A stretch of 64,000 nt of DNA from Pseudomonas sp. Leaf58 (lineage in GTDB: Bacteria; Pseudomonadota; Gammaproteobacteria; Pseudomonadales; Pseudomonadaceae): assembly GCF_003627215.1 (NCBI RefSeq), contig NZ_CP032677.1:1183501-1247500 (forward strand), read 5' to 3'. Under the pieces are notes generated by a model. That model saw nothing but the letters and a program-made list of their open reading frames with translations, searched no databases and had not been told where the DNA came from. The position numbers were made by a program, and so were the translations under genes. This document shows positions 10,001-17,945 of the stretch, piece by piece; position 1 is the stretch's first letter, and each line of letters starts with the position of its first letter.

Positions 10001-10296
10001 TTTAGGCTTTGCCTTACCAAGGCCTTGAGGAAGCTATCCTGCTCTCGAATGTCCACCATTAGACGAGTGAAGTGTATGCTGACCAGATCATTGTACTCTC
10101 CGATCAGGCGTTTAATGGACCATGCGCTGAACCCTGCCAGCACCAAGGTCAGTCCGAGCAGAATCGTCATGCTCATGTTTAAGCGCGAGGAACTGCGCGC
10201 GAGGTTTTCCAGTTGGGCTTTTTCGTGTTTCATCGACAATTGGAGACTCGAGACCGGGTGCGCCGTGGCGGATGGGCATGCTCCAGGACTCGGCAT
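7024..10296 (-). CDS. hybrid sensor histidine kinase with REC and HPt (RcsC-like)
   Basis: A 1090-residue membrane sensor kinase. It has a transmembrane segment at about 43-61 and a periplasmic sensor region at about 62-345. A second membrane segment at about 349-370 is followed by a PAS-like region (390-480). HisKA has phospho-His H512 (ATMTHEIRTPLYG). The HATPase has DSGIGI and GGAGLGLSI. The receiver has D908 (VVLTDVNMP). A C-terminal HPt domain has H1037 (LMHSIAGALGAV). It is thus a complete phosphorelay and the only HPt in the island. It starts 19 bp after the EAL gene stop. The ATG at 10233 is an alternative start. Domain order and neighbours match RcsC beside cupD in P. aeruginosa PAPI-1. 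The signal sensed is unknown. Confidence 0.92.
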   Translation of the reverse strand: MPSPGACPSATAHPVSSLQLSMKHEKAQLENLARSSSRLNMSMTILLGLTLVLAGFSAWSIKRLIGEYNDLVSIHFTRLMVDIREQDSFLKALVRQSLKEGLLDHQRIEHTAFTPLPEMGPNIFQGQAFPFSLPFTVKLDGPTFRASDAEEVFSQGANLADFYTTFWSASHYSSPQMFLFSPERGYAIAIPAAGRGGITNVEGDIPFIDIIRQVDIRRPLMDETSANGEIAWRSYAESTSYTPPGRVVAYTSISPTSGMNGKRTFVAVSLVDLSQVNVYEQIMARSLYDGLTLFGPSGAVLIGQRSTLSDLHHGVNFTLAGLVFKLYEPTLGGWTAVYTVTYQHIFHYAFWSLVTLGITLLVITGMGLAANRWYQRNVIFPARDAHETIVESEAFSRAVIDAAPTGLCLVRSADHEVLLENQRAQQWDSKELTRILASQPDSSSTNEHRLQISGRYLQVGFVSTRYHGEDVRLYAFNDVTRHVEDAQALEDARRSADAANEAKTLFLATMTHEIRTPLYGVLGTLELLGLTHLDLRQQTYLQTIQRSSATLFQLISDVLDVSKIESGQMALETTAFCPLDIIQDTMRTYSALAAHKGLLFYACTDPHLPAQIVGDPIRIRQILNNFLSNAIKFTDAGRVVLHTRVISFEHEHVCLEWQVIDSGIGISKTQQNRLFELFFQVPEASIEGGAGLGLSICGRLAEMMDGDIKVVSEPGLGSSFSFNVRLPLAQGKFHNCALTPPDPSPVYVRAPIPQLAESFVGWLQRLGYTAMLTIPTEEHYNPEALLVDMLDCSKVATWNGQRICATGDGPVLGTLTENGWRVEMHDVRGIARLIDCIRQGRCSNDEALAPQLLTSLDLQILVAEDNPINQAILKEQLEALGCSTVVAANGEQAVQYWQPGLFDVVLTDVNMPLMNGYELARALRQIDTQIPIIGVTANALRDEGQRCFEAGMNACIVKPLDIQTLRTHLISLCRPAQHDDPGRAYLETAQAYPSNVDIVQLSPAMRELFASTMHDDMQKLRLALEQRNSQRLSELMHSIAGALGAVQDISLANQCCALEIKLADTLLDDDLIESVRALLDKLSRMLSNLT

Positions 10297-10315
10297 GTGC
10301 TGCAGCTAATGAGCT

Positions 10316-11509
10316 TCATTTGCAGGCTGGAGTGCCATTGATGTGCAGTAACCGCGTCAACTGCTCGGCGGGAACGGCATCAGATATCAGAAATCCCTGT
10401 ATTCTATTGCACCCGATTTTACGTAAAACATCGAGTTCATGACGCGTTTCGACACCTTCAGCCACAACGGTCAATCCAAGCTCGCGACCTAGGGCGACAA
10501 TGCTGGCCAGGGCAGCTATCCGGGTGTTGCTCTCATCACAACGCTGTACGAGTGCCCGATCAACCTTCAATTCGGTAAAAGGCGTCGAAAGCAAGTGTTT
10601 ATACGAGCTGTATCCTTTGCCGAAGTCATCCTGGGCCAAGCCAAAGCCTTTCATCCGCAGGCGGCACGCCCCTGCGAAAAAATTACCCATGTTTTTGGGT
10701 ACAGAGCATTCCATCAGCTCGAAGCATAGCTTACTAGGAATTCCTTGGTGATACTTAACGAAATCCAGTAGGCGGTCAGCGAGGTCCTGATTGTCGAGTA
10801 GATGAGTAGGTAGGTTTATCGAGACTGTAATGTCATGGCCGAGCGCACGCCAGCAGGCCTGAGTGTGTATGGCCTGCTTCAGAACGACCCATAACAGGTG
10901 CTCCTCCAGACCCAAGGATTGTATAGATGGCAAAAAACTACCTGGCAATAGCACTTTTTGCGAAGGCTGTACCCAGCGTACCAATGCCTCCGCCCCAACG
11001 ATGGTGCCATCTTTCAGGTTTTTTTGAGGTTGAAACCAAGGTTGAAAATCAAAATTGTTTAGTGCACAGATGAGTGTCTGGCGGTCTAGTGCGAGCGGCG
11101 AAGGCGCAGCTTGCCTAGCGGCCTTTCGCCTCATTTTAAGCCGGTCGACCAAGCGGCATAAATCAGTGGCTTTGATTGGTTTGGGAAACGTGCCCAGCAC
11201 GTCAAGGCCGTGATTTCGTGCGGCCAGGCTCGCCGCCAGAATCAGTCGTTCGGAAGCAGCGCTCATGATCGCCAAAGCAGGCTTGTTACTTATTTTCGAC
11301 AGATACTGAATAAACTGCACGCCATCCATGCCTGGCATCATAAGATCTGTCAGGACCAAATCATAATCACGTTTATGCAGTCGTTCCAGAGCTTGATGCC
11401 CGTCCTGTACCGCATCGGTGCTGAACGTACCAAGTTCACTGAACAGGTGTTGCAGATAGGCGTGCAGGAATGCATGGTCTTCAACGATCAGGATACTAAT
11501 AGGATTCAA
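10316..11509 (-). CDS. response regulator with EAL c-di-GMP phosphodiesterase domain (PvrR-like)
   Basis: A 397-residue REC-EAL protein. The receiver domain has phospho-acceptor D55 (LVLTDLMMP). The EAL domain keeps the residues needed for c-di-GMP hydrolysis: E174 in GAEALVRW, N232 in SINLP, E264, D294-D295 in QDDFG, K315 in KVDRAL, E351 in AEGVET and Q371 in QGF. It should therefore be an active phosphodiesterase. Translation starts at a TTG one base after the TAA of the upstream kinase, so expression is probably coupled to it. The order kinase-EAL-kinase-RcsB is that of pvrS-pvrR-rcsC-rcsB. PvrR-type proteins lower c-di-GMP and repress biofilm and fimbrial traits. Confidence 0.93.
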   Translation of the reverse strand: MNPISILIVEDHAFLHAYLQHLFSELGTFSTDAVQDGHQALERLHKRDYDLVLTDLMMPGMDGVQFIQYLSKISNKPALAIMSAASERLILAASLAARNHGLDVLGTFPKPIKATDLCRLVDRLKMRRKAARQAAPSPLALDRQTLICALNNFDFQPWFQPQKNLKDGTIVGAEALVRWVQPSQKVLLPGSFLPSIQSLGLEEHLLWVVLKQAIHTQACWRALGHDITVSINLPTHLLDNQDLADRLLDFVKYHQGIPSKLCFELMECSVPKNMGNFFAGACRLRMKGFGLAQDDFGKGYSSYKHLLSTPFTELKVDRALVQRCDESNTRIAALASIVALGRELGLTVVAEGVETRHELDVLRKIGCNRIQGFLISDAVPAEQLTRLLHINGTPACK

Positions 11510-11510
11510 G

Positions 11511-14303
11511 TTAGTTTTCTCGATAATGCACCAAGCAGTCGAATAGTGCTTTCAGATTGAAGGGTTTAATCAAGCAGCGGTCCATGCCGGCAGATAAGCA
11601 GAATTCCTCTTCTTCGCGCAGAGCGTTGGCAGTAGCACCTATAATCGGCAGCGAACAGCCCTGTAGCCGAAGATCTCGTGCCAGCTCGTAGCCGTTCATG
11701 TGTGGCATGTTCACATCGGTAATAATTAGATCAAAGCGCTCTCTCTGCCAGCACTGTATTGCTTGCACGCCATCATGGGCCAACTTCACAGTGCAGCCAA
11801 GTTTTTCAAGCTGGTCACGCAGGATTAGCTGATTGATTACATTGTCTTCGGCGACAAGTATGTGCAATTTGAGAGGGGATATACCGACAGGGGCAGCCAG
11901 GGCTGCATTGTCGGGAGGGCGCATGCCTTGAGCGCGGCTAACTGTCTGGTATAGGGCTTCCAGGTTGTTGAAATTTACATACCCTACACGAGGGGCGTTA
12001 TCAATCTCTCGGCACCCGTAGGCACTGGATAGAATTCGTGGGCCATGCCACTCGGCGACCAACCGCTCTTTGATGACCCCGGGATGCACCTCTATCAACA
12101 GTTCGTCGGCGCTCGCTTTGGCAGCCGATGGGACGCCAGTTTGGGCGCGCGCGCCCCATCGGCAAAGCCATCCGGAGATGGTCTTGGCTAATTCCGGTAC
12201 CGGTGACACAACGTGTATCCGCTCAGGTAGCAGCTTGCAGGGGTCTTTGCTTGAGAGCTCGCCAGCAGGGGCTAGTTTTAGCGGTAAGGACAGAGTGAAA
12301 CTGCTACCCAGCCCCAGTTCACTGACCAGACTTAACTGGCCGTCCATTAGCTGTGTCAAGCGCTGGCAGATAGACAGGCCCAAACCTGTTCCGAGAATTC
12401 CTTGAGTATGGTTTCCGGTTTGGTAAAAAGGCTCGAAAATATGACCTTGGTCTTCCTGGGCAATGCCTTTGCCAGTATCTGACACTTGCCAGAGCAAACT
12501 TGAATGTTCCTCATCAAGGCTCGAAGCTTTCACTCGAAGTATCACCGAGCCGCAATCGGTAAATTTGACTGCGTTACCTAGCAAATTATTGAGAATTTGC
12601 CGAATGCGGTTTATGTCGCCCATCAAACGATCAGGCAGTCTTGGGTCCAGATAGCAGTTCAGCTGCAGGCCTTTATTTTTGGCGGTAGCACTGAAGCCTT
12701 GGATGACCTCGAAGGCAAGGCCGGTAATGGAAAACTCCTGAAGCTCCATTTCGAGTTGGTCTGACTCGATTTTTGATAAATCCAGCGCGTCGCAAAGCAA
12801 CTGTAATAAGATGCGCGAGGAATTTTCGATGGCTTGTACATAATCCCGTTGTTGGGTGCCCAGAGGGCTGCGCGATAAAAGTTCCAGGGTCCCAAGTACA
12901 CCATAAAGTGGCGTGCGGATTTCGTGGCTCATTGTCGCCAGGAATTGCGTCTTGGCTTCATTTGCAATATCGGCAGCGCACTTGGCCTGTTCCAGCGCTG
13001 ATTCGATCTGCTTTCGAGCCGTTATGTCGCTGACTGCGCATAGCAATACTTCTTCACCCTTATAGCGAGTGCGTGCGGAGGTGAGATAGAGGTGGCGTCC
13101 TTCATCGTTTTCGAAGTATTCACTGAAGTCATTTAATTCTCGGTCGAAGGCTTGTCGAATCCATCGCCGGCTTCTTTCATTATTGTTTTCATCTTGGCCC
13201 AGCCATTGTTGTGCCAAATGGTTTTCAAGTACAACCTGGCCGTCGGTGCGCCGCAGCACACACAGTGCAACTGGCGCTGTTTCGATGACGTCGCGGTTGA
13301 ATATTTCGCTTTCTATCAGCGCGCGGATACGCTGTATGGTTGGGGTAATGAAGCGCTGTTCGAGACGACGTGTCATTAGCCCAGTGAGTGCGAGGCTGAT
13401 CAGGCAGAAAACAGTCGCTCCCAGTAATTGCTTCCATAGGCTTCTCAAAATATCCAGAAGGCTGATCGAATACACGAGTTTCCAGTCGGTTGAATTCAAT
13501 TTTTTACTGATGATCAGATATTCCGGCAGCCAACCGCTACCGACAAATCCGAAGAAATCGCTACCGTAATGATCGAATGCCCGTTGTTGTAGCATCGGAT
13601 CGGAGCTACTGGTAAAGACCAGCATGCCGTCAGCATTGAGCATCATGAATTCCCCGGCACTTTCATCTGTCAATGAAGGTGAAAGTGCATGGGTGTCGAT
13701 TTCGAGGCCTAACCAGCCTGAGCTTGGGGCCCGTTTATCCAGTCGAATGAAAACGAAGAGATGCGAAAGTTGGCCTTCTCGGTCATCTAACCACAATTCG
13801 TCTAGTGATGTTTGCTCGGCTTTTTGCAGTTTGGCCAGTACGCGGTACGATGGGATGTGCGCCTGAGGTTGAACGCTGTAGAGCTGGTGTACTTGCGGCT
13901 GAAGGCCGGTGCTGATGTACAGCAGGTTGACACGTTTTTCTTCTAGGTAGGTACGCATGCGCTGCGTCAACCAAAGGCTCCATTCGTCCAGTTGCAAATG
14001 GACCTCATCAACTGGGGCCAGATCGACCAATACGCTACCCGGGTGGTGCACCGCCGACAAACTCAGGCTTTCCAGCAAGGCTTCACGGTTTGTGAAGAAT
14101 GTGTGCGCCTCGGCAATCTCAGTGCTCATGTAGCCACGGCGGCGCGATACTTCAGCGTTGAACGTGAACATCAAAAAGTTGTAGATGCCGCTCAGTATGC
14201 CCGCCAACAACACGAGCGCGAGCAGCCGCAGTAGCCGACGCGCTGCTTCTGGGTTGGAGAGGAGGGGGTTGATTCTTCGCAAATAGCTTTTCAGTCGCAT
14301 CAC
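11511..14303 (-). CDS. hybrid sensor histidine kinase without HPt (PvrS/RocS-like)
   Basis: A 930-residue sensor kinase from the GTG at 14303, or one residue shorter from the ATG behind it. It has a membrane segment at about 25-47, a periplasmic region to about 285, a second membrane segment at about 292-310 and a PAS-like region (330-430). HisKA has H460 (ATMSHEIRTPLYG). The HATPase has DTGKGI and GTGLGLSI. The C-terminal receiver has D863 (LIITDVNMP). It ends straight after the receiver and has no HPt. The PAS-linker region is clearly paralogous to the kinase at 7024-10296. It is the first gene of the four-gene signalling operon, with an RcsB-box-like site 32-35 bp upstream. Confidence 0.92.
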   Translation of the reverse strand: MMRLKSYLRRINPLLSNPEAARRLLRLLALVLLAGILSGIYNFLMFTFNAEVSRRRGYMSTEIAEAHTFFTNREALLESLSLSAVHHPGSVLVDLAPVDEVHLQLDEWSLWLTQRMRTYLEEKRVNLLYISTGLQPQVHQLYSVQPQAHIPSYRVLAKLQKAEQTSLDELWLDDREGQLSHLFVFIRLDKRAPSSGWLGLEIDTHALSPSLTDESAGEFMMLNADGMLVFTSSSDPMLQQRAFDHYGSDFFGFVGSGWLPEYLIISKKLNSTDWKLVYSISLLDILRSLWKQLLGATVFCLISLALTGLMTRRLEQRFITPTIQRIRALIESEIFNRDVIETAPVALCVLRRTDGQVVLENHLAQQWLGQDENNNERSRRWIRQAFDRELNDFSEYFENDEGRHLYLTSARTRYKGEEVLLCAVSDITARKQIESALEQAKCAADIANEAKTQFLATMSHEIRTPLYGVLGTLELLSRSPLGTQQRDYVQAIENSSRILLQLLCDALDLSKIESDQLEMELQEFSITGLAFEVIQGFSATAKNKGLQLNCYLDPRLPDRLMGDINRIRQILNNLLGNAVKFTDCGSVILRVKASSLDEEHSSLLWQVSDTGKGIAQEDQGHIFEPFYQTGNHTQGILGTGLGLSICQRLTQLMDGQLSLVSELGLGSSFTLSLPLKLAPAGELSSKDPCKLLPERIHVVSPVPELAKTISGWLCRWGARAQTGVPSAAKASADELLIEVHPGVIKERLVAEWHGPRILSSAYGCREIDNAPRVGYVNFNNLEALYQTVSRAQGMRPPDNAALAAPVGISPLKLHILVAEDNVINQLILRDQLEKLGCTVKLAHDGVQAIQCWQRERFDLIITDVNMPHMNGYELARDLRLQGCSLPIIGATANALREEEEFCLSAGMDRCLIKPFNLKALFDCLVHYREN

Positions 14304-14335
14304 GCGACTCTAGTTTCAATTTGGGCACGTAGATA

Positions 14336-14349
14336 TAAGACGAACCTTA
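14336..14349 (-). promoter_or_regulatory. RcsB-box-like site upstream of signalling operon
   Basis: Read towards the kinase gene this is TAAGGTTCGTCTTA, ending 32-35 bases before the possible start codons at 14303 and 14300. It has the TAAG-N4-GTCT-T-A core of the sites at 4118 and 18615. If it is bound by the RcsB-like regulator encoded at the end of this operon, the operon is autoregulated. Confidence 0.5.
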
Positions 14350-14373
14350 AAAACTGCGGCGCGTTGTGGGCAT

Positions 14374-14395
14374 ACTGGCGCTTTGTCGCGCCAGT
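14374..14395 (-). terminator. hairpin after the pilin-chaperone-usher operon
   Basis: A perfect 8-bp stem, ACTGGCGC/GCGCCAGT, with a 6-base loop lies 91 bp after the usher stop and before the kinase promoter region. No T-run follows, so it is a weak or factor-assisted terminator at best. It separates the structural operon from the signalling operon. Confidence 0.4.
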
Positions 14396-14485
14396 CGATC
14401 GGATGTGCAGTGTTGTCTTGGCTACCGCTTTACATTGCCTGGTGCTAAACGTCGCTGGCTTCGATTGGCCATCATTTATGGCGCA

Positions 14486-17053
14486 CTACATCGTCAGGGG
14501 CTGGCACATCAAGCGATGGTTTTCGTAGTTCAGTGCCTTGTTCCGCTCAGGCAGGTTATAAGGTGCGCTGCACTGGCGCTCGCCCCACTTGATGGTCAAA
14601 TTGCCCTGGTCCTCTTGCAGCAGCACTAGCGCCTTTCCGGTGGGGTCGGAGATGGCCAGTTGTTTACCTCGCTCATCTTCAAGCGAGGCTCCGAACGGAA
14701 TGCTACTACCCTGTTCGTCAATCAGCTCGAATTGCACCCGCCGTCCGCTCTTGCCGGTATAACGTGCTACCACCACGGCCCCGCGACGCGGCACCATTTG
14801 CTGGGTCGCATTGTCAATTTCGATGTCGCCGCCCAGTTCGCGGGTATCCAGGCTGATCCAGTTCACCCGATAAGGTTGCGCGCTGGGTATGATTGCATAG
14901 CCGTTGCGCCCAGTCTCAACGCCACTGTAGCTGCTGATCTTGGCGCCTTTGACACCCGGTATCTGGGCCAGGGCGAAGGTTTCAGCGACGGTCTGGCCAA
15001 GGTTAATGCCGCCTTCATGGGCAACTACCGAGCCGGAAACGTTGAGGTTTTGCGAATCGTAGCCGCGGCCCTGGCTGTAGCCCAAGTTGATATCGGCCAC
15101 TGAAGTGCGTGTGTTCAGGTTGACCGAGGCATTATTGCCGCCGGAGCTGCTGTTGCCGCCCTGAACCGAATAGAAAGTGTCGCTGGTTTCGGACAGGTAG
15201 CCGTTCACGCCGACCTGAGTGCTATCGCCGCTTTTTTGCGTGCTGGTGGTGACGAACGCGTGCGGAGCACGGGCACGGCTACCTAGCGGGAAAGATACCG
15301 ACAGGTTGAGTTGGGTATCGCTGTTTGGAGAGCTGTAACGCGAGCCCATGTCTCTTGTGTGGGTGATGCCGACGTTGAAGGTGGCATTCCCCCAGTTATT
15401 GCTGTAACCGGCCGAATAGCTCTGCGAGCCGCTGCGGTTCCAGTAGCGCTGGTCGCTGGCGTTGACATAAAGGCTGCCGAGTTCGCGGTCACGGCCCATG
15501 TTCTGGTTGATGGTCAGGTCGGTGCGGGTCTTCGCGTTGCTCGAGCGTTGCTTGGGATCGGTGCTCAAGTCTTGAATATGGTCAGTCAGCGTGCGGAACC
15601 CTTCGGTGGAGTATCGATACGCCGCGAGAGTGAAGCTGGTGTCGGTACCCGTGAAGGTTTTCGCGTACAAGGCGCGCACGCTATTACCCTGGGTTGTTTG
15701 CCCCTGGGTACGGCTGTTCGAATGAGTGACGTCGAGGGATACGGCGCCTAGCAGCGTGTTTTTGCCAGCGCCAAGCGACAGCGCTTTGTAATTGTCGCTG
15801 GCCTGTACGCCAATGATCCCGGTGAGCTGGCTGTTTATGCCGTAGGCCAGCGTGCTGCTGAGTATATTTGGCGTAGCCATGCCGTCGGCGTTGCTGTTGT
15901 AGCGACCGGCCGAGACACTGTATTTGATCTGGCCTTCGCGAACCATGATAGGCAAGCTCGAAAAAGCTTGGGTGGTTACATGGCGGCGGCCGTCCGCTTC
16001 GATGATGGTGATCTGCAGGTCGCCGTTAGAGCCGGATGGGTAGATGTCGCTGATCTCGAACGGTCCTGGTGGCACGCTGGCGGTGTACAGGATGTAGTCG
16101 TTCTGGCGGATTTCTACAGTAGCATTGGTCTGCGCCACGCCACGGATGATCGGCGCGTAGCCTCGTTCGCTGTCGGCGCGCATGCCTTCGTCCGAAGCCA
16201 GTTTTACGCCACGATAGCGCACGCTGTCGAACAGATCGGCGTCGCTGAAAATATCACCGGCGCTGAACTGACCTTTGATGGCCGTGACGTCATGCTGCAG
16301 GTAGCTGCGGTTGCTTCTGAAGGTGCTCGGGCTACCGGTGCTATTGGTCAGGTTCGACTCGTTACGAAAGCGCCAGGCACCAAGGTTGATTCCGTTTCGC
16401 AGGCCCAGGTTGTTGACGATGCGCGTTTCGGCATCGCCGGCACTGCGGCTGCTGTTGAACTGGTAGTTGATAAACGCAGCCGGTACACCAGCATCCCATA
16501 AAGCAGGGTCGACGTAGCCGCGAGCACCGCGCTTCATCGCTACCTGCGGTACGCTGGTCGCCAATTGCAGGCGGGCGGAATCATAGCGCACGCTGGCCTG
16601 ATCTATCAGCGCCGGCAGGTCGTAGCAGCTTTGCGGTTTGCTCGGGTCGAACTTGCCCTGGGCCTGGAGTTTGTCCAGGTCAATACCCAACTGTTGCAAC
16701 AACTCCAGAGTCAGGCACGGCTCGACACGGCCGCTGGTCGGGTTGCGGTTGAAATCTATATCCCGTCGCCCCACCAGCACTTCGTTGCTGTACAGGTCGA
16801 CCCGGTAGTTACCGGGCAATACGTTGTTGGCAGACAGCAGTAGTTGCAAGTCAACCGAGGACGGTGCGCCTTGCAGAAAGGTAGTATTGAAGGCGAACAG
16901 TTGTTGTTCTTCGCTGCCGCTCTGCCCAGCCAGAGCGGGGAGCGCGGTAAATACCGCCAGCGACAGTGTGCTCAACTTCGACAGGCAAGCAGTTGCAGCG
17001 CGCGCGCGTGGGGTGGCGCAATAAGTTGGCTTGTTGCTGGAAGAGAAAGACAT
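14486..17053 (-). CDS. outer membrane fimbrial usher (FimD/PapC/CupD3-like)
   Basis: An 855-residue outer-membrane usher. A signal region ends near PALA-G (about residue 42). The N-terminal periplasmic domain contains FNTTFLQG and LPGNYRVDLYSNEVLVGRRD, which bind chaperone-subunit complexes. The central 24-strand pore region with plug includes FRSNRSYLQHDVTAIKGQFS, GEIF-like SAGDIFSD, RGVKLASDEGMR and GPFEISDIYP. The C-terminal domains contain PRRGAVVVARYTGKSGRRVQ. Length is normal for Cup-type ushers. It is 62 bp after the chaperone and third in the pilin operon. It is the only usher in the island, so both chaperone/subunit sets presumably use it. Codon use is richer in A+T than the backbone. 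Confidence 0.95.
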   Translation of the reverse strand: MSFSSSNKPTYCATPRARAATACLSKLSTLSLAVFTALPALAGQSGSEEQQLFAFNTTFLQGAPSSVDLQLLLSANNVLPGNYRVDLYSNEVLVGRRDIDFNRNPTSGRVEPCLTLELLQQLGIDLDKLQAQGKFDPSKPQSCYDLPALIDQASVRYDSARLQLATSVPQVAMKRGARGYVDPALWDAGVPAAFINYQFNSSRSAGDAETRIVNNLGLRNGINLGAWRFRNESNLTNSTGSPSTFRSNRSYLQHDVTAIKGQFSAGDIFSDADLFDSVRYRGVKLASDEGMRADSERGYAPIIRGVAQTNATVEIRQNDYILYTASVPPGPFEISDIYPSGSNGDLQITIIEADGRRHVTTQAFSSLPIMVREGQIKYSVSAGRYNSNADGMATPNILSSTLAYGINSQLTGIIGVQASDNYKALSLGAGKNTLLGAVSLDVTHSNSRTQGQTTQGNSVRALYAKTFTGTDTSFTLAAYRYSTEGFRTLTDHIQDLSTDPKQRSSNAKTRTDLTINQNMGRDRELGSLYVNASDQRYWNRSGSQSYSAGYSNNWGNATFNVGITHTRDMGSRYSSPNSDTQLNLSVSFPLGSRARAPHAFVTTSTQKSGDSTQVGVNGYLSETSDTFYSVQGGNSSSGGNNASVNLNTRTSVADINLGYSQGRGYDSQNLNVSGSVVAHEGGINLGQTVAETFALAQIPGVKGAKISSYSGVETGRNGYAIIPSAQPYRVNWISLDTRELGGDIEIDNATQQMVPRRGAVVVARYTGKSGRRVQFELIDEQGSSIPFGASLEDERGKQLAISDPTGKALVLLQEDQGNLTIKWGERQCSAPYNLPERNKALNYENHRLMCQPLTM

Positions 17054-17115
17054 GCGAGGAAACCTGTTTCATCCCGAATGGCGAGAACACGGCGTTAACG
17101 CTTTGGCGGTAATCG

Positions 17116-17859
17116 TTAGAACTTTCGCGGCGCTTCGGTGGCAGTATTGCTCTGGCCGTCTGCTAATGTTGTGGTGTAATGATTTTGTGCGCCATAATCA
17201 TTGATGCTGCCGAAGCTCAAGCGCACGTTGTTGTGGTTGATGAGTTTTTTGACCCGGAACGTCATCATTTCGCCGGGCGCTACCATGGCTGAATCAGCTG
17301 CTAATTCTGTTTTGTTATCTGTCTCAAGTTTTACGTCAGACATCGATACGTGATAAGAAGTTGGATTAATAACCTGCAACAAAGTATTGTCGCCTTGGCG
17401 CAGCAATTGCCACTGCAATTCGGTCGGCGCTATCAGGGCATTGCCTGTTAGGCCGGTAGGCCGAAAGAAAATCTTGATGCGCTGGCGCACAGCAAGTTGC
17501 AGGGTGTTGGCACCAGGCGCAGCGTGGGGAATTTCCTGGACATTGAGCCAGACCACCGATTCTTTGTCCGAGGGCATGCCAGCACCCTCATACAGCACGC
17601 GTAGCAACTGTTGTCCCTGTGCGAACACGCGCACTAGAGGCGGGGTAACGGAAAAAGGTACGCTGCGCTTGGTGTCATTGTTGTCGACCCACGATTGAAT
17701 CAGCACATCCTTCCCGCCATTGCGCACGGTGACGTTGGCTTCTTTGTGGTTGCCATCAAATATAATCCGCGTGGCGCTCAGCGAAATACTGGCCATAGCC
17801 TGGCTTGCCATGAGTATGCTGACTAACCCTAGACATGCGGGAATAGAACGACGCAACAT
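17116..17859 (-). CDS. periplasmic fimbrial chaperone (PapD/CupD2-like), pilin operon
   Basis: A 247-residue PapD-like chaperone with a signal peptide of about 23 residues (cleavage after QAMA). The family signature is complete: the QLLRVLYEGAGMPSDKESVV-WLNVQEIP stretch, and AVRQRIKIFFRPTGL with the subunit-anchoring basic residue. The C-terminal Ig domain follows, then a short tail rich in Ser, Thr and Asn that is absent from the other chaperone. It lies between pilin (86 bp upstream, with a strong hairpin between) and usher (62 bp downstream). Its partner is probably the pilin at 17946. It is similar to but clearly distinct from the chaperone at 4197, so this is not a recent duplication. 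Confidence 0.94.
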   Translation of the reverse strand: MLRRSIPACLGLVSILMASQAMASISLSATRIIFDGNHKEANVTVRNGGKDVLIQSWVDNNDTKRSVPFSVTPPLVRVFAQGQQLLRVLYEGAGMPSDKESVVWLNVQEIPHAAPGANTLQLAVRQRIKIFFRPTGLTGNALIAPTELQWQLLRQGDNTLLQVINPTSYHVSMSDVKLETDNKTELAADSAMVAPGEMMTFRVKKLINHNNVRLSFGSINDYGAQNHYTTTLADGQSNTATEAPRKF

Positions 17860-17901
17860 AGTGTGTACCGTTTAATTCAAAGGGGTATTAAAAGATCAGC
17901 G

Positions 17902-17921
17902 GCGAGGCCTAACGGCCTCGC
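17902..17921 (-). promoter_or_regulatory. intercistronic hairpin between pilin and chaperone genes
   Basis: A perfect 8-bp G+C stem, gcgaggcc/ggcctcgc, with a 4-base loop lies 25 bp after the pilin stop and 43 bp before the chaperone start. On the transcript it is followed after nine bases by TTTT. A partial terminator or 3'-end stabiliser here would give more pilin than chaperone/usher mRNA, as is usual in chaperone-usher operons. The effect is inferred. Confidence 0.55.
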
Positions 17922-17945
17922 GCAAAACAGTTCAGGCGCTGCGAC

